A stretch of 34,682 nt of DNA from positions 1 through 34,682 of the forward strand of contig NZ_CANROA010000025.1 in NCBI RefSeq assembly GCF_947632095.1. Direction: 5' to 3'. This document shows, piece by piece, positions 17,615 through 26,291 of this stretch; the first letter of the stretch is position 1; every line of letters starts with the position of its first letter. Under the pieces are notes generated by a model. That model searched no databases. It was not told the origin of the DNA and was given only the letters and a program-made list of their open reading frames with translations. The translations under genes and the position numbers were made by a program. The DNA is from an uncultured Microbacterium sp. (GTDB taxonomy: Bacteria; Actinomycetota; Actinomycetes; Actinomycetales; Microbacteriaceae).

Positions 17615-20600
17615 TCGACGCCCCCTTGCTCTCGAAGGACACCACGATCGGCGACTTGTCCGAGCCGAGCGCGCGGGCTCCGCTGCGGAAGATGCTTCCG
17701 CTGCCGGCTGCCGTGTCGACGAGCGCCTCGATGTCTTCCGCGATGCCCACCGCCCAGCTGGTGGCCAGAGTCTCGGCGGCGATGAAGTCACCGTGCGGGA
17801 GGAGTGCCTCGGCGTTCTCCGCGGACACCTCGAGCGTGAGGACGATCCGATCGCTGACATCGAGATCGGCGTTCTTGCGCGCCTCCTGCACGACGCGGAT
17901 CGCGTCGCGCGCCATGCCCTCGGCCTCGAGCTCGGGCGTCGTCGTGGTGTCGAGCAGCACGAAGCCGCCGGATGGGACGATCGCGAGCGCCTCGCCCTCG
18001 GGGCGGCCCGAGGTCTCCAGCGCCAGCTCGTACTCGTGCGACTCGAGAGCGATGCCACCGGCGGTGACGACGCCGTCGGTCTCGGACCAGTCGCCGGACT
18101 TCGCGGCCTTGATGACGGTCTGCACGTTCTTGCCCAGGCGCGGGCCCGCGGCGCGGGCGTTGACGCTCAGGCGGTGGCTGATGCCGTATTCGGCGGCGGC
18201 CGAGTCGGTGAGCGCCACGAGCTCGACCTGCTTGACGTTGAGCTCCTCGCGGAGGATGTCCTCGAACTGGCCGAGCGAATCCGCCAGCGGCGAGACGACG
18301 CTGAAGCGCTGCAGTGGCAGGCGCACGCGCAGCTTCTCCTTCTTGCGCAGCGCGTTGCCGACACTGGAGAGCTCGCGCACGGCATCCATCGCCTCGCGGA
18401 TGTCCTCCGCGGCGGGGAACGCCGCAGCATCCGGCCAGTCGGTCAGGTGCACGCTGCGTCCGCCGGTGAGGCCCTGCCAGATGCGCTCGCTGACGAGCGG
18501 CACCAGCGGCGCCGCGACGCGCGTGAGCGTCTCGAGCACCGTGTAGAGCGTGTCGAACGCCTCGGCGCTCTTCGCGTCATCCGTCACGTCGCCCCAGAAG
18601 CGGTCGCGCGAACGACGGATGTACCAGTTGGTCAGCACCTCGGCGAAGTCGCGCAGACGAGCGGATGCCGTGGTCGAGTCGAGTCCTTCGAGGTCGGATG
18701 CCACATCCCGCACGAGCTCGCCGAGGCGGGCCAGGATGTAGCGGTCGAGCACATCGGTGGAGTCGGTGCGCCAGGTGGCGGTGTAGCCGTTCTCGCCCGC
18801 CGCGTTGGCGTAGGTCGAGAAGAAGTACCACGAGCTCCACAGCGGCAGCAGGAACTCGCGCACGCCCGAGCGAATGCCCTCCTCGGTGACGGCGAGGTTG
18901 CCGCCGCGCAGCACCGAGCTCGACATGAGGAACCAGCGCATCGCGTCGGAACCGTCGCGGTCGAGCACCTCGGAGACATCGGGGTAGTTGCGCAGCGACT
19001 TCGACATCTTGTAGCCGTCGTTGCCGAGCACGATGCCGTGGCAGCTGACGCCGGTGAACGCCGGGCGGTCGAACAGCGCGGTCGAGAGCACGTGCATCAC
19101 GTAGAACCAGCCGCGGGTCTGACCGATGTACTCGACGATGAAGTCCGCCGGCGCGTGCGAGTCGAACCACTCCTGGTTCTCGAACGGGTAGTGCACCTGC
19201 GCGTAGGGCATCGAGCCGGAGTCGAACCAGACGTCGAAGACGTCCTCGATGCGGCGCATGGTGCTCTTGCCCGTGGGGTCGTCCGGGTTCGGGCGCGTCA
19301 GATCGTCGATGTACGGGCGGTGCAGGTCGATCTCGCCCTCGGGGTTGCGCGGCAGCGTGCCGAAGTCGCGCTCCATCTCCTCGAGCGAGCCGTAGGTGTC
19401 GACGCGCGGGTACTCGGGGTCGTCGCTCTTCCACACCGGGATCGGCGACCCCCAGTAGCGGTTGCGGCTGATCGACCAGTCGCGGGCGCCCTCGAGCCAC
19501 TTGCCGAACTGGCCGTCCTTGACGTTCTCGGGCACCCAGGTGATCTGCTCGTTGTTCGCGAGCATGTCGTCCTTGATGTCGGTCACGCGGATGAACCAGC
19601 TCGACACGGCCTTGTAGATCAGGGGGTTGCGGCACCGCCAGCAGTGCGGGTAGCTGTGCTCGTAGCTGGCCTCGCGCAGGAGGCGCCCCTGTTCCTTGAG
19701 CAGGCGGATGAGCGGACGGTTCGCGTCCATCCACAGCTCGCCCGCGACATCGGTGACGTTCGGCAGGAACTTGCCGCCCTCGTCGAGCGAGAGGATCGTC
19801 GGGATGCCGGCGGCACCGGCCACGCGCTGGTCGTCCTCACCGTATGCCGGGGCCTGGTGCACGATTCCGGTGCCGTCGGTGGTGGTGACGTAGGCGTCGA
19901 CGAGGATGCGCCAGGCGTTCTCGGTGCCGTAGGTCTCGGCATCCGCGTAGTAGTCGAAGAGACGGTCGTAGGTGACGTCCGCGAGCTCCGCACCGGCGAC
20001 GGCGCGCTCCACTGCGGCGAGCGCATCCTCGGCCGATTCGTAGCCGAGCTCCTTCGCGTGCGCGGCCACGAGGTCCTGCGCGAGCAGGTAGCGGTGCGAG
20101 GATGCTTCAACGGTCTCACCGGCGTTGTGCACGTCGGCGGCGCCGTTCGGGCCGGCGGGCAGCACGGCGTAGGCGATCTCGGGTCCGACGGCGAGGGCGA
20201 GGTTCGTGGGCAGCGTCCACGGGGTGGTCGTCCAGGCGAGGGCGCGCACGCCAGTGAGGCCGAGGGCCTCGGCCTTCGCGCCGGTCAGCGGGAACGTGAC
20301 GGTCACGGAGGGGTCCTGACGCATCTGGTACACGTCGTCGTCCATGCGCAGCTCGTGCGCGCTCAGCGGGGTCTCGTCGCGCCAGCAGTACGGCAGAACG
20401 CGGTGGCCCTCGTAGGCGAGGCCCTTGTCGTAGAGGGTTTTGAACGCCCACAGGACGCTCTCCATGTAGCCGAGGTCGAGCGTCTTGTATCCGCGGTCGA
20501 AGTCGACCCAGCGGGCTTGGCGGGTGACGTACGCCTTCCACTCCTCGGTGTAGGCGAGGACGGAGCTGCGGGCCTTGTCGTTGAAGACGTCGATGCCCAT

Positions 20601-20960
20601 CGACTCGATCTCGGCCTTCTCGGTGATGCCGAGCTGCTTCATCGCCTCGAGCTCCGCGGGCAGGCCGTGGGTGTCCCAGCCGAACACGCGGTCGACCTTC
20701 TTGCCGCGCATGGTCTGGAAGCGCGGGAACAGGTCCTTCGCGTAGCCGGTGAGGAGGTGCCCGTAGTGCGGCAGGCCGTTGGCGAACGGCGGGCCGTCGT
20801 AGAAGACCCACTCGTCCGAGCCCTCGCGCTGGTCGATCGACGCGCGGAAGGTGTCGTCGCTCTTCCAGAACTCGAGGATCTCCTGCTCGATCTGGGGGAA
20901 GCGCGGGCTCGCGGGAACGGAGGCGGCGGGGCCGAAGGCTGATTCGCGGGGGTAGGTCAT
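17607..20960 (-). CDS. ileS: Isoleucyl-tRNA synthetase, long (eukaryote-like) type
   Basis: A 1117-residue class I synthetase that charges tRNA-Ile and edits misactivated valine. The HIGH motif is HYGH (residues 65-68, in [10 protein letters not shown]) and KMSKS is at 651-655 ([12 protein letters not shown]). The CP1 editing domain lies between, with [19 protein letters not shown]. The length, [20 protein letters not shown] and the C-terminal anticodon-binding region mark the long IleS class shared with eukaryotes, a group generally less sensitive to mupirocin; resistance of this enzyme is not shown. I choose ATG 20960: family members start close before [15 protein letters not shown], and the 21-codon longer frame would run into the T-box. 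Control is by the T-box leader upstream. folC overlaps the 3' end. Confidence 0.97.
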   Translation of the reverse strand: MTYPRESAFGPAASVPASPRFPQIEQEILEFWKSDDTFRASIDQREGSDEWVFYDGPPFANGLPHYGHLLTGYAKDLFPRFQTMRGKKVDRVFGWDTHGLPAELEAMKQLGITEKAEIESMGIDVFNDKARSSVLAYTEEWKAYVTRQARWVDFDRGYKTLDLGYMESVLWAFKTLYDKGLAYEGHRVLPYCWRDETPLSAHELRMDDDVYQMRQDPSVTVTFPLTGAKAEALGLTGVRALAWTTTPWTLPTNLALAVGPEIAYAVLPAGPNGAADVHNAGETVEASSHRYLLAQDLVAAHAKELGYESAEDALAAVERAVAGAELADVTYDRLFDYYADAETYGTENAWRILVDAYVTTTDGTGIVHQAPAYGEDDQRVAGAAGIPTILSLDEGGKFLPNVTDVAGELWMDANRPLIRLLKEQGRLLREASYEHSYPHCWRCRNPLIYKAVSSWFIRVTDIKDDMLANNEQITWVPENVKDGQFGKWLEGARDWSISRNRYWGSPIPVWKSDDPEYPRVDTYGSLEEMERDFGTLPRNPEGEIDLHRPYIDDLTRPNPDDPTGKSTMRRIEDVFDVWFDSGSMPYAQVHYPFENQEWFDSHAPADFIVEYIGQTRGWFYVMHVLSTALFDRPAFTGVSCHGIVLGNDGYKMSKSLRNYPDVSEVLDRDGSDAMRWFLMSSSVLRGGNLAVTEEGIRSGVREFLLPLWSSWYFFSTYANAAGENGYTATWRTDSTDVLDRYILARLGELVRDVASDLEGLDSTTASARLRDFAEVLTNWYIRRSRDRFWGDVTDDAKSAEAFDTLYTVLETLTRVAAPLVPLVSERIWQGLTGGRSVHLTDWPDAAAFPAAEDIREAMDAVRELSSVGNALRKKEKLRVRLPLQRFSVVSPLADSLGQFEDILREELNVKQVELVALTDSAAAEYGISHRLSVNARAAGPRLGKNVQTVIKAAKSGDWSETDGVVTAGGIALESHEYELALETSGRPEGEALAIVPSGGFVLLDTTTTPELEAEGMARDAIRVVQEARKNADLDVSDRIVLTLEVSAENAEALLPHGDFIAAETLATSWAVGIAEDIEALVDTAAGSGSIFRSGARALGSDKSPIVVSFESKGASNV

Positions 20961-21155
20961 CGCATCTCGCAGTGGTCGTCGTGGGCGTCTTGCGAGGACG
21001 ACCCTCCCGGGCCGCGGTACCACCTCGCGTGATCCTCCCCTGTCGAGGGAGCATCCACTCTCACTGCGGCGATGACGGGCCTGCCCCGCTCGGTTCTACT
21101 GGGCCCGAGGGCTGTTCTTCCGAGTGCTCCCCGGTGATGCCGGATCGATGCGTGT
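20961..21155 (-). promoter_or_regulatory. Translational T-box riboswitch of ileS
   Basis: On the reverse strand the T-box core AGGTGGTACCGCGG spans 21012-21025. Its TGGT bulge (21019-21022) can pair with the ACCA end of uncharged tRNA-Ile. Upstream, CCGG-CATCA-CCGG forms a very short stem I whose loop shows ATC (21136-21138), an isoleucine codon. This is consistent with the ultrashort stem I form known for actinobacterial ileS. CCTCGCA (20991-20997) can pair either with GCGAGG beside the T-box (21023-21028) or with TGCGAG (20966-20971) just before ATG 20960, giving an on/off switch at the ribosome site. There is no terminator T run, so control should be translational. The family call is firm; the alternative pairing is my reading. 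Confidence 0.93.
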
Positions 21156-21161
21156 GGGTTG

Positions 21162-21191
21162 ATTCTACCCCGCGCTCCTGCGCTGAGGGAA
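21162..21191 (-). promoter_or_regulatory. ileS: Promoter of the ileS operon
   Basis: The reverse strand has the -10 TAGAAT (21162-21167). An 18-base spacer separates it from a possible -35, TTCCCT (21186-21191). Transcription would begin near 21155, just before the T-box stem I. The -10 shares its TAG with the stop codon of the upstream membrane protein gene. Confidence 0.6.
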
Positions 21192-22133
21192 CGCGCGGGA
21201 CCCCAGCCCTGCGACGCCTTCGAACAGCTGCAGCGCGCGTGCGGAGATCACGTCGTCGCACGCGCGGGCAGTGGGCGACCGGAATCGATGACCGGCTTCG
21301 CGGAGTTCGGCGATCTGCAGCGCGCTCAGGGCGATGACGACGAGGGGACCGACGAAGGTGAGGATGATCGCCACCCACCAGGGGAAGGCCGGGTCGACGG
21401 AGGTCCATTCGGTCACGCCGAAGGCAAGGACGATGATCGCGAGCGCGATGGCGACGACCGGTTCCATGAGCGGATGCGCGTCCCGCGCCCGGAACATTGA
21501 TCTCACGCACATCACGAGGGCGGCGACGGCGGTGGTCGCCAGCGATACGACGATCAGCACCCCGCCGATCACCTTCACCGCCTGCCACAGCGCGTACAGG
21601 ATGTTGAGCGAGGACGATCCACCCTCTGTCCAGATCAGCGTTCCGTCCAGCCAGCCGACGAGCGCCGCCCCCGGCCCCTGCGGAAGGAACAGGACGAGGG
21701 CGAGGATCACGACCAGTGCCAGCGTGATGATGATCCACAGCGGGATGAGCATGAGCGCAGCCGTCTCCAGCCGGTGCCCGCGCCGGGCCATGGCGATGAA
21801 CACGGTGGCGACGATGCACACGACCATCAGCAGCAGCCCGAAGGTCCGCAGGCGGTCGGAGACTCCCGCATTGATCTCGTCGGTCACGGAGATCGACCCC
21901 CAGCGCCAGATGCCGTGTGCGGCGAGCAGCGCCACGATCGCGAGGAGATCCCGCACGCGCATGAGCAGCGCCGAGCGTGCGGCCGCGGGCGACTGGCAGT
22001 CCCAGATTCGGCTCCAGGCGCGCCAGAGCGGTCGCGCGACGTGACGGAACAGCAGCCTCGGGATCGCGATCATCACCACGATCACGAACCAGAGCACCCA
22101 CCCGGTCATCGTCGAATCGGTCCTTCTCGCCAC
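21165..22133 (-). CDS. Multi-pass membrane protein of unknown function
   Basis: 322 residues with about eight hydrophobic segments, for example WVLWFVIVVMIAIPRLLF, LLLMVVCIVATVFIAMA, IIITLALVVILALVLFL, ALVMCV and WVAIILTFVGPLVVIAL. The first loop contains WRAWSRIWDCQS. No transporter or enzyme motif is recognised. The start is GTG 22133 with GGAGG four bases upstream; ATG 22109 (MTGWVLWF) is the alternative. The C-terminal 40 residues are basic and cytoplasmic (SPTARACDDVISARALQL). It stands alone on the reverse strand between the GNAT gene and ileS; its stop codon lies in the ileS -10 box. Confidence 0.75.
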   Translation of the reverse strand: MARRTDSTMTGWVLWFVIVVMIAIPRLLFRHVARPLWRAWSRIWDCQSPAAARSALLMRVRDLLAIVALLAAHGIWRWGSISVTDEINAGVSDRLRTFGLLLMVVCIVATVFIAMARRGHRLETAALMLIPLWIIITLALVVILALVLFLPQGPGAALVGWLDGTLIWTEGGSSSLNILYALWQAVKVIGGVLIVVSLATTAVAALVMCVRSMFRARDAHPLMEPVVAIALAIIVLAFGVTEWTSVDPAFPWWVAIILTFVGPLVVIALSALQIAELREAGHRFRSPTARACDDVISARALQLFEGVAGLGSRAFPQRRSAG

Positions 22134-22198
22134 GGGGCCTCCGTCTCATCGCACCGCACACATCATGGCGTACGGTGCGGACATCCTGGAGAGAATCG

Positions 22199-22225
22199 CT
22201 CCGATCTCCGATCTCCGATCTCCGA
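22199..22225. repeat. Short tandem repeat, unit CTCCGAT
   Basis: Nearly four perfect copies of a 7-base unit (22199-22205, 22206-22212, 22213-22219, then CTCCGA), in the gap between the GNAT gene's stop and the membrane protein's start. Copy number may vary between strains. Confidence 0.9.
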
Positions 22226-22238
22226 GCGCGGGAAGCGG

Positions 22239-22763
22239 CTACGCGACCAGTCCGTACACCGCGAGGTCGTGACGCTCGTCGCCCACCGGCAGGGCGCTGC
22301 GGAGGGTTCCCTCGCGCTCGAAGCCGAGGCGTTCGGCGAGGCGGATGCTGCGGGCGTTGTGCGCTGCGGTGCGGATCTCGACACGGGCGATGCCGTCGGA
22401 GAGCATGTCGTCGATGAGCGTGCGGCAGGCCCTCTGCGCGATGCCCTGCCCCTCGGCTGCGGCGTCGAGCCAGTATCCGATGCTGCCCGTCCCGGTGTAG
22501 CGGTCTATGCGCGCGGAAACCGCTCCGAGGGGACGCCCGTTGCGCATGACGACGGTGGGGATGGCGGTCTTGTCGATGTACTCCTGCAGTTGCATCCGGT
22601 CCCAGGTCTCGTCGGGCCCTGAGGGGTCGAAGGCATGCGCCCACGGTTCCCAGAGCTTGAGCCGGTCGAGGTTCGCCGCGGCGAGTGCGTGCACCGTGTG
22701 CGCGAGGACAGGTGTTCTCAGCGCGAGGGTGAGGCCGTCCCCGAGGTCGCGTTCGAAGACCAT
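22239..22763 (-). CDS. GNAT N-acetyltransferase, RimJ/RimL-like
   Basis: 174 residues of the acetyl-CoA-dependent GNAT fold. SIGYWLDAAAEGQGIAQRAC (residues 94-113) holds motif A with the acetyl-CoA pyrophosphate loop EGQGIA (104-109). RTAAHNARSIRLAERLGFER (131-150) and EGTLRSALPVGDERHDLAVY are typical of the ribosomal-protein serine/alanine acetyltransferase subgroup. The substrate could be a ribosomal protein N terminus, a drug or another small molecule. ATG 22763 overlaps the VOC gene's stop by one base (TGATG), so translation is coupled. Third gene of the RHH-VOC-GNAT operon. Confidence 0.92.
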   Translation of the reverse strand: MVFERDLGDGLTLALRTPVLAHTVHALAAANLDRLKLWEPWAHAFDPSGPDETWDRMQLQEYIDKTAIPTVVMRNGRPLGAVSARIDRYTGTGSIGYWLDAAAEGQGIAQRACRTLIDDMLSDGIARVEIRTAAHNARSIRLAERLGFEREGTLRSALPVGDERHDLAVYGLVA

Positions 22764-23455
22764 CAGCGGTGGTAGCCGTGCAGGTCGTGCTGGACGCCGT
22801 TGATCCAGACGTCGTCGCCGCCGTCGGGGTCGGGAAGTCGGATCGTGCGGGTGAACGCCTCGTCGACGATGGATGCCGCGATCCCGGCTCCCCGCAGTGA
22901 TGCGGCGAGCGCGTCGAGGTCTCCGCGGGCTTCGAAGGACAGTCCGATTCTCGGCTCTCCCATGTGCAGGCCGATGACTCCCCCGTCGCAGAGCATCTCG
23001 GCCCATCCGCCGCTATCGGCCTGGATACCGGTGCGGAACCCGAGGGCTTCGAGGATCGCCCGCGGTTCGGTCAGGTCTTGTTGGAACCACAGGGGCTGCA
23101 CGGCGATTCGGCCGACCCCGCGCTGGGCTGCACCGTCGGAGACGGAGATCGAGATGCCTGATGCCGCGTGGACGACGATCATCTCTCCGATGCCGTCCAT
23201 CGTGAGCGTCTCGGTGTCGAAGGCGTCAAGAGCGGATGCCGCGGCATCCAGATCGGCGACGATGAGGTGGATGTCGACATCGCCGGCGGCGTGCTCCGGC
23301 GTGACGGGGTGGATGGCGAGCACACCGTCGCCGTGGAACTCGGCCCATTCGGCATCCGGTTCGACGGGGGCGACCAAGCCGAGGGCATCAGCGAGACGCC
23401 ACCAGCTTCTGGGCTCGCCGGTGTACAGGATCTGCTGCACGACGGTCATGTTCAT
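22763..23455 (-). CDS. VOC (glyoxalase/dioxygenase-like) family protein
   Basis: 230 residues in two similar halves. The first (about 5-110) has [20 protein letters not shown] and [20 protein letters not shown]; the second (about 118-225) has [35 protein letters not shown], and [20 protein letters not shown]. This is the vicinal-oxygen-chelate pattern in which paired beta-alpha-beta units form one pocket. No clear set of metal ligands (His/Glu) is evident, so it may bind rather than turn over its ligand. ATG 23455 overlaps the RHH gene's stop by four bases (ATGA). A second ATG lies two codons on (23449). Confidence 0.85.
   Translation of the reverse strand: MNMTVVQQILYTGEPRSWWRLADALGLVAPVEPDAEWAEFHGDGVLAIHPVTPEHAAGDVDIHLIVADLDAAASALDAFDTETLTMDGIGEMIVVHAASGISISVSDGAAQRGVGRIAVQPLWFQQDLTEPRAILEALGFRTGIQADSGGWAEMLCDGGVIGLHMGEPRIGLSFEARGDLDALAASLRGAGIAASIVDEAFTRTIRLPDPDGGDDVWINGVQHDLHGYHR
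23234..23249. repeat. Inverted pair GGATGC-CGCG-GCATCC, copy 1
   Basis: A perfect 16-base palindrome inside the VOC gene, encoding part of DAAAS with codons GAT, GCC, GCG, GCA, TCC. It has the same spacing as copies at 26323 and 32825. Confidence 0.85.
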
Positions 23456-23604
23456 TTCTCCAGGTGGTGACGCAGAGCACTCTCGACGAGTGCGGACAGG
23501 CTCGTGCCCTCATCGATCGCGCGGTGCTTGACGGCGCGGACGAGATCCGGTGGCAGGTAGACGTTGAACTGCACCTTCTTGTCCGCGGCATCCGATGCTT
23601 GCAT
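23452..23604 (-). CDS. 50-residue ribbon-helix-helix (CopG-like) DNA-binding protein
   Basis: The frame from ATG 23604 encodes a complete small RHH protein: a basic lead-in (AADKK), the beta-strand VQFNVYLP (residues 11-18), helix 1 ([15 protein letters not shown], 19-33) and helix 2 ([17 protein letters not shown], 34-50). Such dimers bind operator DNA through the paired beta-strands and are often autoregulators or antitoxins. It overlaps the VOC gene by four bases. The start has a -10 at leaderless spacing (23611-23619) and TTGCATGCTAGCAA (23599-23612), with matching TTGC/GCAA ends, spans the start codon and could be its operator. It is easily missed because of its length. Confidence 0.88.
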   Translation of the reverse strand: MQASDAADKKVQFNVYLPPDLVRAVKHRAIDEGTSLSALVESALRHHLEK

Positions 23605-23610
23605 GCTAGC

Positions 23611-23619
23611 AATCTAACA
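23611..23619 (-). promoter_or_regulatory. Extended -10 promoter giving leaderless RHH mRNA
   Basis: The reverse strand reads TGT-TAGATT, then GCTAGC, then ATG 23604: an extended -10 exactly six bases from the start codon and no ribosome site. It overlaps the candidate RHH operator, so binding by the RHH protein would block its own promoter. Confidence 0.58.
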
Positions 23620-23644
23620 TGCCACGTTCTCCGGGGCGCCCGGG

Positions 23645-23650
23645 TAGACT
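23645..23650 (+). promoter_or_regulatory. valS: Possible valS -10 box
   Basis: TAGACT lies 64 bases before ATG 23715 and gives a leader of about 58 bases. I see no -35 at normal spacing and no T-box elements here, unlike at ileS. Confidence 0.35.
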
Positions 23651-23714
23651 GGCCCGACATCCCACACTCAGGCACGCTCACACAGTGCCGCATACATCGC
23701 GCAAGGAGACCTCC

Positions 23715-26291
23715 ATGTCAGCAATCCCCGACAAGCCCGCACTCGAAGGTCTCGAAGCCAAGTGGGACGGCGTCTGGAGCGAGCACGGCACGTACCTGTT
23801 CGACCGGATCCGCGCCGCTGAGCTCGGCCGTGCCGGCGTCTACTCGATCGACACGCCCCCGCCCACAGCATCCGGCTCCCTCCACATCGGTCACGTGTTC
23901 TCGTACACGCACACCGACGTCAAGGCCCGCTACGAGCGCATGCGCGGCAAGAACGTCTTCTACCCGATCGGGTGGGACGACAACGGCCTGCCCACCGAGC
24001 GGCGCGTGCAGAACTTCTACGGCGTGCGCGTCGACCCGGCCCTCCCCTACGACGCCGACTTCGTCCCCCCGTTCGAGGGCAACGCGAAGAGCCTGAAGGC
24101 CGCGGACCAGCAGCCCATCAGCCGCCGCAACTTCATCGAGCTGTGCGAGCGTCTCACCGTCGAGGACGAGAAGCAGTTCGAGGACGTCTTCCGCCAGCTC
24201 GGCCTCAGCGTCGATTGGACCCAGACCTACCGCACCATCTCCGACGAGTCGATGCGCCAGAGCCAGCTCGGCTTCGTCCGCAACCACGAGCGCGGCGAGG
24301 CCTACCAGGCCCTCGCCCCCACCCTGTGGGACGTCGACTTCCGCTCCGCCATCGCGCAGGCCGAGCTCGAGGACCGTGAGCAGCAGGCCGCGTACCACCG
24401 CCTCGCCTTCCACAAGACCGACGGCTCCGGCGACATCCTCATCGAGACGACCCGCCCCGAGCTCCTCCCCGCCTGCGTCGCCCTCGTCGCCCACCCCGAC
24501 GACGAGCGCTACCAGCCCTACTTCGGCTCGACCGTGCGCTCGCCGCTGTTCGACGTCGAGGTCCCGGTGCTCGCCCACCACCTCGCCCAGCAGGACAAGG
24601 GCTCCGGAATCGCGATGGTCTGCACCTTCGGCGACGTGACCGACATGGTCTGGTGGCGCGAGCTCGACCTGCCCAACCGCACGATCCTCGGCCTCGACGG
24701 CCGGGTGATGGCCGAGGCCCCCGAGGCGATCGTGTCGGAGACCGGCAAGGCCGCCTACGCCGAGCTCGCCGGCAAGACCGTCTTCAGCGCCAAGAAGCGC
24801 ATCGCCGAGCTGCTCGAGGAGTCCGGCGAGCTGCTGGAGGTCTCCAAGCCCTTCAACCACGCCGTGAAGTACTTCGAGAAGGGCGACCGCCCGCTCGAGA
24901 TCGTCTCGACCCGCCAGTGGTACATCCGCAACGGCGCCCGCGACGCCGAACTGCGCGAGCAGCTCATCGCCCACGGCAAGCAGCTGCAGTGGCACCCCGA
25001 CTTCATGCGCGTCCGCTACGAGAACTGGGTCGGCGGTCTCACCGGCGACTGGCTCGTCTCGCGTCAGCGCTTCTTCGGCGTGCCGATCCCCGTCTGGTAC
25101 GGCCTCGACGAGAACGGCGAGCGCGATTACGACCGCGTCATCGTCGCCTCCCCCGAGCAGCTTCCCGTCGACCCGACGATCGACGTCCCCGCCGGGTACA
25201 CGGCCGAGCAGCGCGGACAGGCCGGCGGCTTCGAGGCCGAGGTCGACATCCTCGACACCTGGGCGACGTCTTCTCTGACGCCGCAGCTGGCCGGCGGCTG
25301 GCAGCGCGATGAGGAGCTGTGGAACCTCGTCGCCCCGTTCGATGTGCGCCCGCAGGGCCAGGACATCATCCGCACCTGGCTGTTCTCGACCATGCTGCGC
25401 TCGACCCTCGAGGATGCGCGCTCGCCGTGGAAGCACACGTCGATCTCCGGCTTCATCGTCGACCCCGACCGCAAGAAGATGTCGAAGTCGAAGGGCAATG
25501 TCGTCACCCCGGCCGACATTCTCGACAAGCACGGTTCGGATGCTGTGCGCTACTGGGCGGCCTCCAGCCGCCTCGGCGTCGACGCCGCATTCGACCCGCA
25601 GAACCCGACGCAGATGAAGATCGGCCGCCGCCTGGCGATCAAGATCCTCAATGCTGCGAAGTTCGTTCTCTCGTTCCCCGTTCCGGAGAACGCAGAAGTC
25701 ACCCACGCGCTGGACGCCTCGATGCTCGCGGCGCTCGACACGGTCGTCGCCGATGCGACCGCCGCTTTCGACGCTTTCGACCACGCACGGGCACTGGAGA
25801 TCACCGAGTCGTTCTTCTGGACGTTCTGCGACGACTACCTCGAGCTCGTCAAGGAGCGCGCCTACGACCAGACCGACGTCGGACAGCCCTCCGCCGCCCT
25901 GGCTCTGCGCATCGCCCTGTCGACGCTGCTGCGCCTTCTGGCCCCGGTCGTCTCCTTCGCCACGGAAGAGGCGTGGAGCTGGTTCGAAGAGGGCTCCGTG
26001 CACACTGCCGCATGGCCGACCGCGGGAGACCTCGCCGGTGGCGACGCCTCGGTGCTCACCGCCGCCAGCGCAGCCCTCATCGGCATCCGCCGGGCGAAGA
26101 CCGAGGCCAAGGCCTCGCAGAAGACGCCTGTCGCTCGCGCCGTGATCGCCGCTCCGGCTGACGCGATCGAGGCTCTCCGCGCTGCGGCCGGCGACCTCAG
26201 CGCCGTCGGCCGCATCGCCGAGCTCGAGATCGTGACCGGCGACGAGCTCGCCGTCACCGAGATCGAACTCGCCGAGGTCGAGGAGGGCTGA
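23715..26291 (+). CDS. valS: Valyl-tRNA synthetase, archaeal-like (type 2) form
   Basis: An 858-residue class I synthetase that charges tRNA-Val and edits threonine. HIGH is at residues 57-60 (TASGSLHIGHVFSYTHTDV) and KMSKS at 588-592 (DRKKMSKSKGN). The CP1 editing domain includes IETTRPELLPACVALVAHPD. The opening IDTPPPTASGSLHIGH, WDDNGLPTERRVQ and the lack of the long C-terminal coiled coil of E. coli ValS match the archaeal-like ValS group. ATG 23715 has AAGGAG (23703-23708) six bases upstream; the 32-codon longer frame lacks support. The stop overlaps the next small gene by one base. It starts divergently from the RHH operon. Confidence 0.97.
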   Translation: MSAIPDKPALEGLEAKWDGVWSEHGTYLFDRIRAAELGRAGVYSIDTPPPTASGSLHIGHVFSYTHTDVKARYERMRGKNVFYPIGWDDNGLPTERRVQNFYGVRVDPALPYDADFVPPFEGNAKSLKAADQQPISRRNFIELCERLTVEDEKQFEDVFRQLGLSVDWTQTYRTISDESMRQSQLGFVRNHERGEAYQALAPTLWDVDFRSAIAQAELEDREQQAAYHRLAFHKTDGSGDILIETTRPELLPACVALVAHPDDERYQPYFGSTVRSPLFDVEVPVLAHHLAQQDKGSGIAMVCTFGDVTDMVWWRELDLPNRTILGLDGRVMAEAPEAIVSETGKAAYAELAGKTVFSAKKRIAELLEESGELLEVSKPFNHAVKYFEKGDRPLEIVSTRQWYIRNGARDAELREQLIAHGKQLQWHPDFMRVRYENWVGGLTGDWLVSRQRFFGVPIPVWYGLDENGERDYDRVIVASPEQLPVDPTIDVPAGYTAEQRGQAGGFEAEVDILDTWATSSLTPQLAGGWQRDEELWNLVAPFDVRPQGQDIIRTWLFSTMLRSTLEDARSPWKHTSISGFIVDPDRKKMSKSKGNVVTPADILDKHGSDAVRYWAASSRLGVDAAFDPQNPTQMKIGRRLAIKILNAAKFVLSFPVPENAEVTHALDASMLAALDTVVADATAAFDAFDHARALEITESFFWTFCDDYLELVKERAYDQTDVGQPSAALALRIALSTLLRLLAPVVSFATEEAWSWFEEGSVHTAAWPTAGDLAGGDASVLTAASAALIGIRRAKTEAKASQKTPVARAVIAAPADAIEALRAAAGDLSAVGRIAELEIVTGDELAVTEIELAEVEEG

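Noticed and set aside
17526..20942. A 1138-codon open frame on the forward strand opposite ileS
   Set aside because: It is the antisense shadow of the ileS codons in high-GC DNA. Its composition is Arg, Val, Glu, Ala, His-rich and it has no domain, while the reverse strand encodes a complete synthetase.
21061..22644. A 527-codon reverse frame across the membrane protein and T-box
   Set aside because: It runs through the T-box and has shadow-type composition; the other frame gives a clear membrane protein.
23388..23693. A 101-codon reverse frame upstream of the VOC gene
   Set aside because: It is out of frame with the real 50-residue RHH gene at 23452-23604, which has a coherent fold, promoter and overlap with its neighbour.
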